From: Burkholderia diffusa
GTDB lineage: Bacteria > Pseudomonadota > Gammaproteobacteria > Burkholderiales > Burkholderiaceae
NCBI RefSeq assembly: GCF_902499115.1
Contig: NZ_CABVPN010000005.1
Span: 186,001 to 250,000 of the forward strand
Direction of reading: 5' to 3'
Length of the DNA: 64,000 bases
Both the position numbers and the translations under genes were made by a program. Every line of letters starts with the position of its first letter. Position 1 is the first letter of the stretch. The notes under the pieces were generated by a model. The model did not search any database. It had not been told where the DNA came from and saw only the letters and a list, made by a program, of their open reading frames with translations. Positions 52,418-61,823 of the stretch are shown piece by piece.

Positions 52418-53509
52418 ATGAAGTCCGATGATGTGATCGTCAGCTTTCGCGGCGTGCGGAAGACCTACGACGGGGAGACGCTGGTCGTCAAATCGCTCGA
52501 CCTCGATATCCACCGAGGGGAATTCCTGACGCTGCTCGGGCCCTCCGGCTCGGGCAAGACCACCTGCCTCATGATGCTGGCGGGCTTCGAGTTTCCGACG
52601 GGCGGCGAGATCCGCCTCGACGGCGAACTGCTGAACACCGTGCCGCCGCACAAGCGCAACATCGGCATGGTGTTCCAGAACTACGCGCTGTTTCCGCACC
52701 TGACGGTCGAGCAGAACGTCGCGTATCCGCTCTCGGTGCGCAAGCTGCCGGCGGCCGAGCGCGCGGAGCGCGTCGCGCATGCGCTGAAGATGGTGCAGAT
52801 GGAGCGTTTCGCGAAACGCTATCCGGCGCAGTTGTCGGGCGGCCAGCAGCAGCGCATCGCGCTCGCACGGGCGCTCGTGTTCGAGCCGAAGCTCGTGCTG
52901 ATGGACGAGCCGCTCGGCGCGCTCGACAAGCAGTTGCGCGAACACATGCAGTACGAACTGAAGGCGCTGCACGAGAAGCTCGGCGTGACCTTCGTCTACG
53001 TGACGCACGACCAGGGCGAGGCGCTGACGATGTCCGATCGCGTCGCCGTGTTCGACAAGGGCATCGTGCAGCAGCTCGATACCGTCGATCGCCTGTACGA
53101 ATCGCCGTGCAATGAATTCGTCGCGAACTTCATTGGTGACAGCAACCGGCTGCGCGGCACCATCGCGCGCGTCGACGGCGAATTCTGCGAATTCCGGCTC
53201 GACGACGGCACGCAGCTCGTCGGTCGCCGCATCGGCGACGCAGCTGAAGGCGCGCCGGCCGTCGCGTGCATCCGCCCCGAACGCATGAGCCTCGCGAACG
53301 GGCACGCGAACGGCACCGCCAACCGCGTGACCGGCGAAGCGCGCAGCCTCATCTATTTCGGCGATCACGTGCGCATGCGCTGCGCGCTGCCCGGCCAGGA
53401 CGAATGCTTCGTGAAGGTGCCGCTCGGCACGGGCGCGCTCGATGCGTTCTCGCCCGGCGCGCCGGTATCGCTCGCATTCGCGCCCGAGCATCTGCGCATA
53501 TTCGCCTGA
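52418..53509 (+). CDS. potA: ABC transporter ATPase, polyamine/GABA-type (PotA-like)
   Basis: A 363-residue ATPase: Walker A GPSGSGKTT (about 42-50), Q-loop FQNYALFPH, signature LSGGQQQRIALARAL, Walker B LVLMDEPLGALD and switch THDQ, followed by a C-terminal TOBE-like regulatory domain. It powers import by the two permeases downstream. First gene of a four-gene operon. ATG 52418 follows AAGGGGA. The exact substrate (spermidine, putrescine or GABA-like) cannot be told from the ATPase. Confidence 0.93.
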   Translation: MKSDDVIVSFRGVRKTYDGETLVVKSLDLDIHRGEFLTLLGPSGSGKTTCLMMLAGFEFPTGGEIRLDGELLNTVPPHKRNIGMVFQNYALFPHLTVEQNVAYPLSVRKLPAAERAERVAHALKMVQMERFAKRYPAQLSGGQQQRIALARALVFEPKLVLMDEPLGALDKQLREHMQYELKALHEKLGVTFVYVTHDQGEALTMSDRVAVFDKGIVQQLDTVDRLYESPCNEFVANFIGDSNRLRGTIARVDGEFCEFRLDDGTQLVGRRIGDAAEGAPAVACIRPERMSLANGHANGTANRVTGEARSLIYFGDHVRMRCALPGQDECFVKVPLGTGALDAFSPGAPVSLAFAPEHLRIFA

Positions 53510-53587
53510 CGCAAGGTTTTCCCGCTTTATCGCAGCACGTCGTCAACAACAACTGCCCACTTCCACCACGAGAGGAGAGGAACCATC

Positions 53588-54634
53588 ATGAACGGAGCAA
53601 GCTCTACCGCGCGTCGCACTGCGCTCGCACTGGCGCTCGCCGTCGTCGGCGCATCGGCCACCGCGGCCGAACTCACGGTCGTCAACTTCGGCGGCGCGAA
53701 CGGCGACGCGCAGAAGGCCGCATTCAACCAGCCGTTCGAAAAGGCGACCGGCAACAAGGTCACGGCCGTCGAGTACAACGGCGAGCAGGCGAAAGTGAAG
53801 GCGATGGTCGAGGCGAAGCACGTCAACTGGGACGTGGTCGAAGTCGAATCGGGGGACCTGAACCGCGGCTGCGACGAAGGGTTGTACGAGAAGCTCGACT
53901 GGTCGAAGATCGCGAAGAAGTCCGACCTGATTCCCGAATCGCCGCAGGTGTGCGGCGTCGGCTTCTTCGTGTGGTCGACCGCGCTGTCGTACAACGCGGA
54001 CAAGCTGAAGACCGCGCCGACCGGCTGGGCCGATTTCTGGAACGTGAAGAAATTCCCCGGCAAGCGCGGCATGCGCAAGGGCGCGCGCTACAACCTCGAG
54101 TTTGCGCTGATGGCCGACGGCGTCGCGCCGAAGGACGTGTACAAGGTGCTCGGCACGAAGGCCGGCCAGGACCGCGCGTTCAAGAAGCTCGACGAGTTGA
54201 AGCCGTACATCCAGTGGTGGGAAGCGGGCGCGCAGCCGCCGCAGTTCCTGGTGGCCGGCGACGTCGTGATGTCGACCGCGTACAACGGCCGTATCGACGC
54301 CGCGCAGAAGGAAGGCAAGAACCTGAAGGTCGTGTGGAACGGCAGCATCTACGACCTCGACTACTGGGCGATTCCGAAGGGCTCGCCGAACAAGGCGCTG
54401 GCCGAGCAGTACATCGCGTACACGCTGACGCCGAAGCCGCAGCAGGCGTATGCGCAGCACATCGCGTACGGCCCCGCGAACGTCGCGGCGATCAAGTCGC
54501 TCGACGCGAAGACGCTCGCGAACCTGCCGAACTCGCCGGCCAACGGCAAGAACGCGGTGCTGGAGGACATCGGCTTCTGGACCGACCACAGCGACGAGCT
54601 CGAGCAGCGCTTCGCCGCGTGGGCGACGAAGTAA
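53588..54634 (+). CDS. potD: Periplasmic binding protein of the polyamine/GABA-type transporter (PotD-like)
   Basis: A 348-residue secreted protein (signal peptide to ATA, about residue 25; mature start AELTVVNFGGANGDAQK). The fold is the PotD/spermidine-putrescine binding class: VEYNGEQAKVKAMVEAK, WDVVEVESGDLNRGCDEG and YDLDYWAIPKGSPNKALAEQYI. It captures the substrate in the periplasm. A strong GAGAGG lies 9 bases before ATG. The two cysteines (RGCDEG, QVCGVG) could form a disulfide. Confidence 0.92.
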   Translation: MNGASSTARRTALALALAVVGASATAAELTVVNFGGANGDAQKAAFNQPFEKATGNKVTAVEYNGEQAKVKAMVEAKHVNWDVVEVESGDLNRGCDEGLYEKLDWSKIAKKSDLIPESPQVCGVGFFVWSTALSYNADKLKTAPTGWADFWNVKKFPGKRGMRKGARYNLEFALMADGVAPKDVYKVLGTKAGQDRAFKKLDELKPYIQWWEAGAQPPQFLVAGDVVMSTAYNGRIDAAQKEGKNLKVVWNGSIYDLDYWAIPKGSPNKALAEQYIAYTLTPKPQQAYAQHIAYGPANVAAIKSLDAKTLANLPNSPANGKNAVLEDIGFWTDHSDELEQRFAAWATK

Positions 54635-54727
54635 CCGCTACTCAGGTGTCCTGATGCAACCTGCCGCGCGGCGCATCGATTGCGCCGTGCGGCATTCCGC
54701 CGGATCGAGCCCGGCCGGAGAGAACCG

Positions 54728-55993
54728 TTGAACACGATGACGATCGCTCCTTCCTCGCCGTCGTCAGCCGCGCTCAAGCGCGAGCTGAAGGCCGCCGAGG
54801 CCCGCAAGCGCACGATGGCGTTGCTGCTGATCGCGCCGCTCGCGATCTTCCTGCTGCTCATTTTCGTCGTGCCGATCGGCACGCTGCTCACGCGCGCGGT
54901 GCAGAACCCCGAGATCGCGACCGCGCTGCCGAACACGATCGCCGCGCTGTCGGGATGGGACCGCAAGGCGCCGCCGGCCGACGCCGCGTACGTCGCGCTC
55001 GCGGCCGACATGACAAAGGTCGCCGACAGCGAGGCGATGGGCGCACTCGCGAGGCGCCTGAACACCGAGATTCCCGGCTACCGCTCGCTCGTCGCGAAGA
55101 CGGCGCGCGCGATGCCGCTGAAAGGCGACAACGACGCGGCACTGACGCCCGCGCAAACGCGCGCGAAACTGATCGACCTCGATTCGCGCTGGGGCGACGT
55201 TGCGTACTGGCAGTCGATCGCAAAGAACGGTAGCCAGCTGTCGCCGTTCTACCTGCTCGCCGCGCTCGACCACAAGCAGGACGGCTTCGGCCAGATCGTG
55301 CAGGCCGATCCCGATCAGTCGATCTATCTCTCGATCTTCGGCCGCACGTTCGTGATCGGCGTCGCGGTCACGCTGTTCGCGCTGTTGCTCGGCTATCCGC
55401 TCGCGTACTGGATCTCGACGCTGTCGGAGCGCCGCGCGAACCTCGTGATGATCCTCGTGCTGATTCCGTTCTGGACCTCGGTGCTCGTGCGCGTCGCCGC
55501 GTGGATCGTGCTGCTGCAGAGCGAAGGGCTCATCAACACGGCACTGATCGGCAGCGGGCTGATCTCGCATCCGCTGACGCTGCTGTTCAATCGCGTCGGC
55601 GTGTACATCTCGATGACGCACATCCTGCTGCCGTTCATGATCCTGCCGCTCTACAGCGTGATGAAGTCGATCCCGCCGACTTACCAGCGTGCGGCCGTGT
55701 CGCTCGGCAGCCATCCGTTCGCCGCGTTCTGGCGCGTGTACGTGCCGCAGACTTATCCGGGCGTCGGCGCCGGCGCGCTGCTCGTGTTCATCCTGGCGAT
55801 CGGCTACTACATCACACCCGCGCTGCTCGGCGGGCCGAGCGACCAGATGATCAGCTACTACGTCGCGTACTTCACGAACGTGACGATCAACTGGGGCATG
55901 GCGTGCGCGCTCGGCGGGCTGCTGCTCGCGGCGACGCTGGTGCTGTATGCGGTGTACGGGCGCTTCACGCGCACCAACGTGAGCCTCGGCTGA
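54728..55993 (+). CDS. potB: ABC permease, PotB-like, with a long periplasmic insertion
   Basis: A 421-residue permease, longer than typical PotB (about 285). Between the first membrane span (LLLIAPLAIFLLLIFVVPIG) and the rest lies an insertion of about 130 residues (ATALPNTIAALSGWD ... QIVQADPDQSIYLSIFG). The core has the EAA-type loop YQRAAVSLGSHPFAAFWRVYVPQTYPG. Translation probably starts at TTG 54728, which has GGAG seven bases upstream; the ATG at 54737 is less well placed. Confidence 0.9.
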   Translation: MNTMTIAPSSPSSAALKRELKAAEARKRTMALLLIAPLAIFLLLIFVVPIGTLLTRAVQNPEIATALPNTIAALSGWDRKAPPADAAYVALAADMTKVADSEAMGALARRLNTEIPGYRSLVAKTARAMPLKGDNDAALTPAQTRAKLIDLDSRWGDVAYWQSIAKNGSQLSPFYLLAALDHKQDGFGQIVQADPDQSIYLSIFGRTFVIGVAVTLFALLLGYPLAYWISTLSERRANLVMILVLIPFWTSVLVRVAAWIVLLQSEGLINTALIGSGLISHPLTLLFNRVGVYISMTHILLPFMILPLYSVMKSIPPTYQRAAVSLGSHPFAAFWRVYVPQTYPGVGAGALLVFILAIGYYITPALLGGPSDQMISYYVAYFTNVTINWGMACALGGLLLAATLVLYAVYGRFTRTNVSLG

Positions 55994-56030
55994 GCGGTCG
56001 AGCAGCAACACGCAACGAAACGGGAAGGGG

Positions 56031-56876
56031 ATGCCGACCATGAAACTCGCCAGGCCGCTGTTCGCGCCGCACATGTCGTTCGTCGAGCGCGCGTGGTATG
56101 TCGCGCTACGTGTGCTCGTCGTGCTGACGCTGCTGTACCTGATCCTGCCGGTGCTTGCCATCGTGCCGCTGTCGTTTTCGTCGAGCACGTTCCTCGTCTA
56201 TCCGATTCCGGGCTTCTCGACGCGCTGGTACGAGAACCTGATCGCATCGGACGAGTGGCGGATGGCCGCGAAGAACAGCTTCATCGTCGCGCCGTCGGCG
56301 ACCGTCGTCGCGACCGTGCTCGGCACGCTCGCCGCGATCGGCCTCACGAAGGCGGACTTCCGCGGCAAGGGGCTCCTGATGGCCGTGCTGCTGTCGCCGA
56401 TGATCGTACCTGTGGTCGTGGTCGGCGTCGGCATGTACCTGTTCTTCGCGCCGCTCGGCCTCGCGAATACCTACACGGGGCTGATCGCCGCGCACGCGGC
56501 GCTCGGCGTGCCGTTCGTCGTGACGACGGTGGCCGCGACGCTGCAGGGCTTCAACCAGAACCTGGTGCGTGCGAGCTTGTCGCTCGGCGCGAATCCCGTC
56601 ACGACGTTCTTCCGTGTGACGCTGCCGGTGATCGCGCCGGGCGTGATGTCGGGTGCGCTGTTCGCGTTCGCGACGTCGTTCGACGAAGTCGTCGTCACGC
56701 TGTTCCTCGCGGGCGCGGACCAGACGACGCTGCCGCGCCAGATGTTCACCGGCATTCGCGAGAACATCAGCCCGACGATCGCCGCGCTCGCAACGATCCT
56801 GATCATCTTCTCGACGAGCCTGCTGCTCGCGCTCGAATGGCTGCGCGGCCGCAACGCGCGACGCGCGGTGTCTTGA
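56031..56876 (+). CDS. potC: ABC permease, PotC-like
   Basis: A 281-residue permease with six membrane spans and the EAA loop NLVRASLSLGANPVTTFFRVTLPVIAPG. It opens MPTMKLARPLFAPHMSFVERAW behind GGGAAGGGG; a second ATG lies nine bases later. With PotB it forms the channel of the transporter and closes the operon. Confidence 0.92.
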   Translation: MPTMKLARPLFAPHMSFVERAWYVALRVLVVLTLLYLILPVLAIVPLSFSSSTFLVYPIPGFSTRWYENLIASDEWRMAAKNSFIVAPSATVVATVLGTLAAIGLTKADFRGKGLLMAVLLSPMIVPVVVVGVGMYLFFAPLGLANTYTGLIAAHAALGVPFVVTTVAATLQGFNQNLVRASLSLGANPVTTFFRVTLPVIAPGVMSGALFAFATSFDEVVVTLFLAGADQTTLPRQMFTGIRENISPTIAALATILIIFSTSLLLALEWLRGRNARRAVS

Positions 56877-57118
56877 CGGCCGGAACCGCAGCGGCCGCCG
56901 TATCGTCGATCGTTGCGGTCTCAACGATGCCGCGCACTCGACGCGGCGCACGGAAGCTTTCGTTTCGCTGACTGGCGACGCGGTTGCCTGCACGCTCGAT
57001 GAGGCTCTGCAACAATACGGCTCGCGACATCGCGCGTTCCGTTCTTGCAGCAGGGGGCGCCCGGTGCCGCGCCGCTCAATCCGCGACGCCGCGCGTCGCT
57101 CGTCAGCCGAGCCTCATC

Positions 57119-58546
57119 TTGTCCGAATTCGCATCCCCTGCCGGCGCCCGGGAGCCGGCCGTCAACTGGCGCGCGATGTCCGCCGTGCTGCTGGCCGTCG
57201 CGCTCGCGACGCTCGACACGGCAATCGCGAACACCGCGCTGCCCGCGATCGCCACCGACCTGCACGCGTCGCCGGCCGCTTCGGTGTGGATCATCAACGC
57301 CTACCAGCTCGCGATGGTCGCGACGCTGCTGCCGTTCGCGTCGCTCGGCGACATCGTCGGTCACAAGCGCGTGTATGTCGCGGGCCTCGCGGTGTTCACG
57401 CTCGCGTCGCTCGGCTGCTCGCTCGCGGCGACGCTGCCGCAGCTGACAGCGGCGCGGATCGTGCAGGGCTTCGGTGCGAGCGCGATCATGAGCGTGAACG
57501 TCGCGCTGATCCGCAACCTGTTTCCCGCGCACCGGCTCGGGCGCGGCGTCGGCTTCAATGCACTGGTCGTCGGCGTGTCGTTCGCCGTGGGGCCGACGAT
57601 CGCGTCGCTGATCCTGTCGGTGGCGGCCTGGCCGTGGCTGTTCGCGGTGAACGTGCCGCTCGGCGTGCTCGCGCTTGCAGTGGCGATTCCGTCGCTGCCG
57701 CAGACGGCGCGCGGCAAGCATGCATTCGATCCGCTCGCCGCGCTGTTCAACGTGATCACGTTTGCATCACTGATCTTCGCGCTCGGCGAATTCGCGCAGC
57801 GCGGGCCGCTGTCCGTCGTGTTCGCGGCTGCCGCGGTCGCGCTCGCGTTCGGGTCGCTGCTGATCCGCCGCCAGGCTGGGCACCCGGCGCCGATGCTGCC
57901 GGTGGACCTGTTCCGCCGGCCGGTGTTCACGCTGTCCGCGCTGACGGCCGTGTGCGCGTTCGCCGCGCAGGGGCTCGCGTTCGTATCGCTGCCGTTCTAC
58001 TTCGAAACCGTGCTGCATCGCGATGCGGTGGAGACTGGCTTCCTGATGACGCCCTGGTCGGCGATCGTCGCGCTTGCCGCACCGATCGCGGGCCGGTTGT
58101 CCGATCGTTATCCTCCCGGATTGCTCGGCGCGATCGGGCTCGCACTGCTGAGCGCGGGAATGGTGTCGCTCGCCGCGCTGCCGGCGGCGCCGAACGTCAT
58201 CGACATCGGCTGGCGGATGATGCTGTGCGGCGCGGGCTTCGGCTTCTTCCAGTCGCCGAACCTGAAGGCGTTGATGTCGAGCGCGCCGCCCGAGCGCAGC
58301 GGCGGCGCGAGCGGCATCATCGCGACCGCGCGGCTGATCGGGCAGGCTACCGGCGCGGCGCTCGTCGCGCTGTCGTTCGGGATCGCCGGGCGTCACGGGC
58401 CGACGCTCGCGCTGATGCTCGGTGCGGGCTTTGCCGGCGCCGCGAGCGTCGCGAGTGGGCTGCGGCTCTTCGCGCCGTCGCATCGGGCCGGCGCGCCGGT
58501 CGCATCGGTCGCGGCGACGCCGGCGAAGGAGCGGGCGACGGAGTAG
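57119..58546 (+). CDS. MFS drug exporter of the DHA2 (14-span) family
   Basis: A 475-residue transporter resembling EmrB/QacA. Motifs include LDTAIANTALPAIATDLHAS (motif D1), LGDIVGHKRVYVAGLAVFTLAS (motif A) and FNALVVGVSFAVGPTIASLIL (motif C). Fourteen spans can be counted. It expels hydrophobic compounds by proton antiport. The start is uncertain: TTG 57119 gives MSEFASPAGAREPAVNW, like homologues, but no ribosome site is clear; a longer in-frame start at 56984 exists. No EmrA partner is adjacent. Confidence 0.87.
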   Translation: MSEFASPAGAREPAVNWRAMSAVLLAVALATLDTAIANTALPAIATDLHASPAASVWIINAYQLAMVATLLPFASLGDIVGHKRVYVAGLAVFTLASLGCSLAATLPQLTAARIVQGFGASAIMSVNVALIRNLFPAHRLGRGVGFNALVVGVSFAVGPTIASLILSVAAWPWLFAVNVPLGVLALAVAIPSLPQTARGKHAFDPLAALFNVITFASLIFALGEFAQRGPLSVVFAAAAVALAFGSLLIRRQAGHPAPMLPVDLFRRPVFTLSALTAVCAFAAQGLAFVSLPFYFETVLHRDAVETGFLMTPWSAIVALAAPIAGRLSDRYPPGLLGAIGLALLSAGMVSLAALPAAPNVIDIGWRMMLCGAGFGFFQSPNLKALMSSAPPERSGGASGIIATARLIGQATGAALVALSFGIAGRHGPTLALMLGAGFAGAASVASGLRLFAPSHRAGAPVASVAATPAKERATE

Positions 58547-58628
58547 CGCTCCGCGCGCGCTCGCTGCCCGAGAGTTTCCCGGCCGGCACACGGCAAACGA
58601 CCGCCGCGCGCCAGCCTTCGCATCACGC

Positions 58629-60368
58629 TCAGAAGCCGCCCGTCTGGATCAGCTTGTTGAGGTTCGCGATGTTCAGGCTGCCGAAGCCGGTCGTCAGATC
58701 CCAGCCGGTGCCTGCGTTGTAGCCGTACCCCTGATAGCCGTTGTTCCCCGACACGACGTCATAGCGCACGAGCGACGGGTTCGACGGAATGTCCGCATAG
58801 AACTTGCCGGCCGGGAAGCCGAGACCCGTGCCGTTCGCCGCGAGCAGACGCGCCCAGAAACCGGTGAAGATCGGCGCGGCGAGGCTCGTGCCGCCGATCT
58901 GCTGCAGCTGGCCATAGTTGTAGATGTACGCGCCCGTGCTTTGCGCGGCGTCGAACGACACGTCGGGCAACTGACGATTGCTGCCCGACTGCCACGCCGG
59001 TGCCGGCAGGACCGTGCTGACGCCGCCGCCCGTGGCCCACAGCTTGCCGTTCCCGTCGAGGCCTTCGTTCCACACCGTTTCGTTCGAGAATGCGCCCGCC
59101 GACGTGCTGTACAGCGTCGTGCCGCCGATCGCGAGCACGTGCGGCGACGCGGCCGGCCACGACACCGTGTAGTTCGCGCCGTCCGGATAGCCGCGGTTGT
59201 TGCACTCGTACACGCCTTCGTCGCCCGACGATACCGAGAACGTCTGGCCCTGCGCGGCAGCCGTCGTGAAGATCTGCTCCTCGGCGTCGATCGTGCCGTC
59301 CGCGTTCGCGTCGGTTTCGCACCAGCCGAGCGACACGTTGATCACCTTCGCGGTGTTGTCCGACACCGCGCGGTTGAACGCTTGCGTGAGGCCCGTGTTG
59401 CCTGAGGCGTTCAGGTCCGCCATGTAGAACACCAGCTTGCCGACCTGGCCGCCGGCCGAGCCCACGATCGACTGGCTGTCGAGATCCCATTCGCCCTGGC
59501 CGTCCTGGTCGTCGCTGTAGCTGCCGCTCGTGCCGGTGCCGTTGGTCTTGACGGTCTGGGTCGTGACCGTGCCGTAACCGTTGCTCGACGTGAACTGTTT
59601 CAGGTCCTGCAGTGTCTGCGACACGCCGCCGATCGTGATGATGCCGACGGTCACGCCGGCCGCGGTCGGCACGCCGGTCGCGTTGTAGAGGCCCGGGAAT
59701 TCCTTCGGATAGTGGCCGGTGGCCGTGCCGGCCGCGAGCGCCTGCGGCTTCGCCACGTTGCCGATGCGCAGCATCGGATGCGCACGCGCGACGTTCTGCA
59801 GCCCGAGCACCGAACCGACGACGTCGCCGAGCGCGCGTGGCACCTGTGCGGTCGATGCGTTCGCGAAGCCCGAGCGGCCCGCGTACTGGAAGTGCACGAG
59901 CGACGTGTTGAACGCGGTCTTCACCGTTCCTGCCGTGCCGCGCGCGGACACCAGCAGCCGGTTCGGCGCCACTTCGATGTTCACGAAGCCGCTCTTGCGC
60001 AGATAGTCGACGACCGACTTCACCTGCGCGTCGGTCGGCGCGTAGCTGGCGAGGAACTGCTCGTGCGTCAGGTACTGGCGGTAATGCGCGTTGCCGGGCC
60101 GGTTCACGTCGTGCGCGAGCTGCTTGAGCTGCGCGGCATTGCGCAGCTTCAGGCTGACGACGACGTCGGTCGTCTCGCCGGCCGCGAGTTCGAGCGACGG
60201 CGCCGCGCTGCGCGCCATCAACTGCGGGCCGGTCAGAAAGGCCTTCGTGTGGGTATCGACCCAGTCCGTCGTCGCGTGTGCGGCGCCGGCGGCGAGCACG
60301 AGCGGCCACACGCATGCAAGGCGGCGGGGCGACGGAAGGGGCAGGGCAAACCGGGCGTTCCTTTTCAT
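58629..60368 (-). CDS. Secreted S53 serine-carboxyl protease (sedolisin family), paralogue 2
   Basis: A 579-residue preproprotein with a signal region to AHA (about 32), a pro-domain (VVVSLKLRNAAQLKQLAHDV...AHYRQYLTHEQFLASYAPTD) and the catalytic domain. Glu293 and Asp297 in GEWDLDSQS, Asp383 in SVSSGDEGVYE and Ser495 in GGTSLAAP complete the sedolisin triad and oxyanion site; GWDLTTGFGS is the calcium site. It shares the whole architecture with the gene at 31135-32970 but lacks that protein's Ala/Ser linker. Secreted acid protease is the predicted function. Confidence 0.94.
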   Translation of the reverse strand: MKRNARFALPLPSPRRLACVWPLVLAAGAAHATTDWVDTHTKAFLTGPQLMARSAAPSLELAAGETTDVVVSLKLRNAAQLKQLAHDVNRPGNAHYRQYLTHEQFLASYAPTDAQVKSVVDYLRKSGFVNIEVAPNRLLVSARGTAGTVKTAFNTSLVHFQYAGRSGFANASTAQVPRALGDVVGSVLGLQNVARAHPMLRIGNVAKPQALAAGTATGHYPKEFPGLYNATGVPTAAGVTVGIITIGGVSQTLQDLKQFTSSNGYGTVTTQTVKTNGTGTSGSYSDDQDGQGEWDLDSQSIVGSAGGQVGKLVFYMADLNASGNTGLTQAFNRAVSDNTAKVINVSLGWCETDANADGTIDAEEQIFTTAAAQGQTFSVSSGDEGVYECNNRGYPDGANYTVSWPAASPHVLAIGGTTLYSTSAGAFSNETVWNEGLDGNGKLWATGGGVSTVLPAPAWQSGSNRQLPDVSFDAAQSTGAYIYNYGQLQQIGGTSLAAPIFTGFWARLLAANGTGLGFPAGKFYADIPSNPSLVRYDVVSGNNGYQGYGYNAGTGWDLTTGFGSLNIANLNKLIQTGGF

Positions 60369-60463
60369 CGGGAGTCCTTTTTAGGAGAGGCGACGTTGCT
60401 GGAGCCCCCGGCCCTTGTGGGGCCGCGAGCGGTGACGAGCGTAGGGCGTCGGTGCGGTTCCGG

Positions 60464-60497
60464 TAGCTGCCAGTTTCCATAGCTGTCAGTTCTGACA
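60464..60497. promoter_or_regulatory. Dyad and direct repeat upstream of the second S53 gene
   Basis: TAGCTGCCAGTT (60464-60475) is repeated as TAGCTGTCAGTT (60480-60491), period 16. The second copy overlaps a perfect palindrome TGTCAG-TT-CTGACA (60484-60497), about 120 bases upstream of the protease start. The layout suggests a regulator-binding site; the CTG-rich arms recall LuxR-type boxes but do not match one closely. Confidence 0.4.
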
Positions 60498-61037
60498 TCG
60501 GCGTGTTCGCGCGCATGCGCCGGCGTCGTCGGTACACGCGGCATCGATGCCGGCAAAAGGAACCGGTTCGCGACGCGATCGCGCTGCGGTCGACGACGTT
60601 TGCACGCATGACTCGTACGTTGCGGTATCGGAATGCGCGCGATTGCGGAGCGAATCGCCGCGAGAGCGCTTCGCGTGCGATCGGGCGCGGGTGCGCCGCG
60701 CGTTGCACTATGTGGTCAGGCGTCGCCATGATGGCAACGCGACGCCGCCGCGACGCGCGGATGCACAAAAAAGGGGCCGGTCGATCGCGAGCGTTTCCCG
60801 AACTGTGGAACAGCCCGTAGCCGAGTCTTGCAGCGTGCTTTCGGTTCGCGGGTCAGGTGAGCGGATTAGAGGAAATACTCGAATGCGGGCGATGGCGCCG
60901 ACTCGGCGCGCGCCGGATGTCCATCGCGAGCCGGTTCGTTGCCGCGCGGCTCGCTCCGGCGAACGAGCGCGCTGCGGGATCGAACGATGTCGCCGCGAAA
61001 CGCCTCCTTGACGCGTTTCGTTCGGCGGCTATTCTTC
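60498..61037. other. 540 bases with no gene seen
   Basis: Between the divergent S53 and ArsR genes. Plus-strand frames exist but none has a ribosome site or recognisable protein, and base composition is ordinary. Nothing further is visible. Confidence 0.4.
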
Positions 61038-61063
61038 AATCCATAACCATCGGGTTATTGATT
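61038..61063. promoter_or_regulatory. ArsR-type operator overlapping the start region of the ArsR gene
   Basis: An inverted repeat with arms AATC-n-ATAACC and GGTTAT-n-GATT around ATCG, ending 5 bases before the ATG. A TATTGA hexamer (61056-61061) inside the right arm could be the -10 element, which would make the message leaderless. The palindrome size fits an ArsR/SdpR-like dimer controlling its own operon. Confidence 0.6.
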
Positions 61064-61068
61064 CGAAC

Positions 61069-61392
61069 ATGCAAAGCGCTCACGACCTGCTTTTCAGGAC
61101 ACTTGCCGATCCGACGCGCCGCGCGCTCTTCGAGCGGCTGTGCGAGGAGGGCGAGTTGACGGTCGCCGCGCTCACGGCCCATGCAGGCGTGTCGCAGCCG
61201 GCGGTATCGAAGCATCTGGGCGTACTGAAGCAGGCCGGGCTCGTGAGCGACCGTCACGAAGGCCGGCAGACGCACTACAGCGCGCAGCCGCAGGCGCTGA
61301 CTCCGTTGATCGACTGGACCAGCCAGATGGCCGGCTTCTGGCAGACCCGGTTCGACGCCCTCGAAGATCTGCTCAAAAGGATGGATCAGTAA
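61069..61392 (+). CDS. ArsR-family regulator (SdpR-like), non-metal type
   Basis: A 107-residue winged HTH protein: LADPTRRALFERLCEEGELTVAALTAHAGVSQPAVSKHLGVLKQAGLVSDRHEGRQTHY. It lacks the CxC metal-binding motif in the recognition helix, so it is not an arsenic sensor; such ArsR proteins usually accompany AHSA1 (SRPBCC) genes, as here. No Shine-Dalgarno sequence precedes the ATG. The stop TAA shares its last base with the start of the next gene. Confidence 0.93.
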   Translation: MQSAHDLLFRTLADPTRRALFERLCEEGELTVAALTAHAGVSQPAVSKHLGVLKQAGLVSDRHEGRQTHYSAQPQALTPLIDWTSQMAGFWQTRFDALEDLLKRMDQ

Positions 61393-61823
61393 TGAACCAG
61401 GCCACTACCGAAACGCGCTCCGTCGTCGTCGAACGGAAGCTGTCGCATCCGCCGGAGAAGATCTGGCGTGCGCTCACGCAACCGCACCTGATCGAGGCGT
61501 GGCTGATGCAGAGCGACTTCGAGCCCGTCGCGGGGCGCGCATTCAGCTTCCGCGCGGACTGGGGTTCGGTCGACTGCACGGTGCTGACGATCGAGCCGCA
61601 GCGCGTGCTGTCCTATACATGGGCCGCGTATGGCCTGGAAAGTGTCGTCACGTGGACGCTCACGCCGACGCCGGGTGGCACGCTGCTGCGCATGGAGCAG
61701 GCCGGCTTCCGCGCGGATCAGGAACAGGCGTATCGCGGTGCGCAGCACGGCTGGGTGCGGTTCTTCGAATCGCTCGAACAGCTGCTGGCGCGGCCCGATG
61801 GCGAATCGGAGGCCGGAGCATGA
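61392..61823 (+). CDS. SRPBCC/AHSA1-domain protein
   Basis: A 143-residue START-like fold protein: VVVERKLSHPPEKIWRALTQPHLIEAWLM, FSFRADWGSVDCTVLTIEPQRVLSYTWA, and a C-terminal helix (GWVRFFESLEQLLAR). AHSA1-domain proteins bind hydrophobic ligands or assist Hsp90-like proteins; the function of ArsR-linked ones is largely unknown. It overlaps the ArsR stop by one base and the DUF1801 gene by four (ATGA), showing a tightly coupled operon. Confidence 0.9.
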   Translation: MNQATTETRSVVVERKLSHPPEKIWRALTQPHLIEAWLMQSDFEPVAGRAFSFRADWGSVDCTVLTIEPQRVLSYTWAAYGLESVVTWTLTPTPGGTLLRMEQAGFRADQEQAYRGAQHGWVRFFESLEQLLARPDGESEAGA

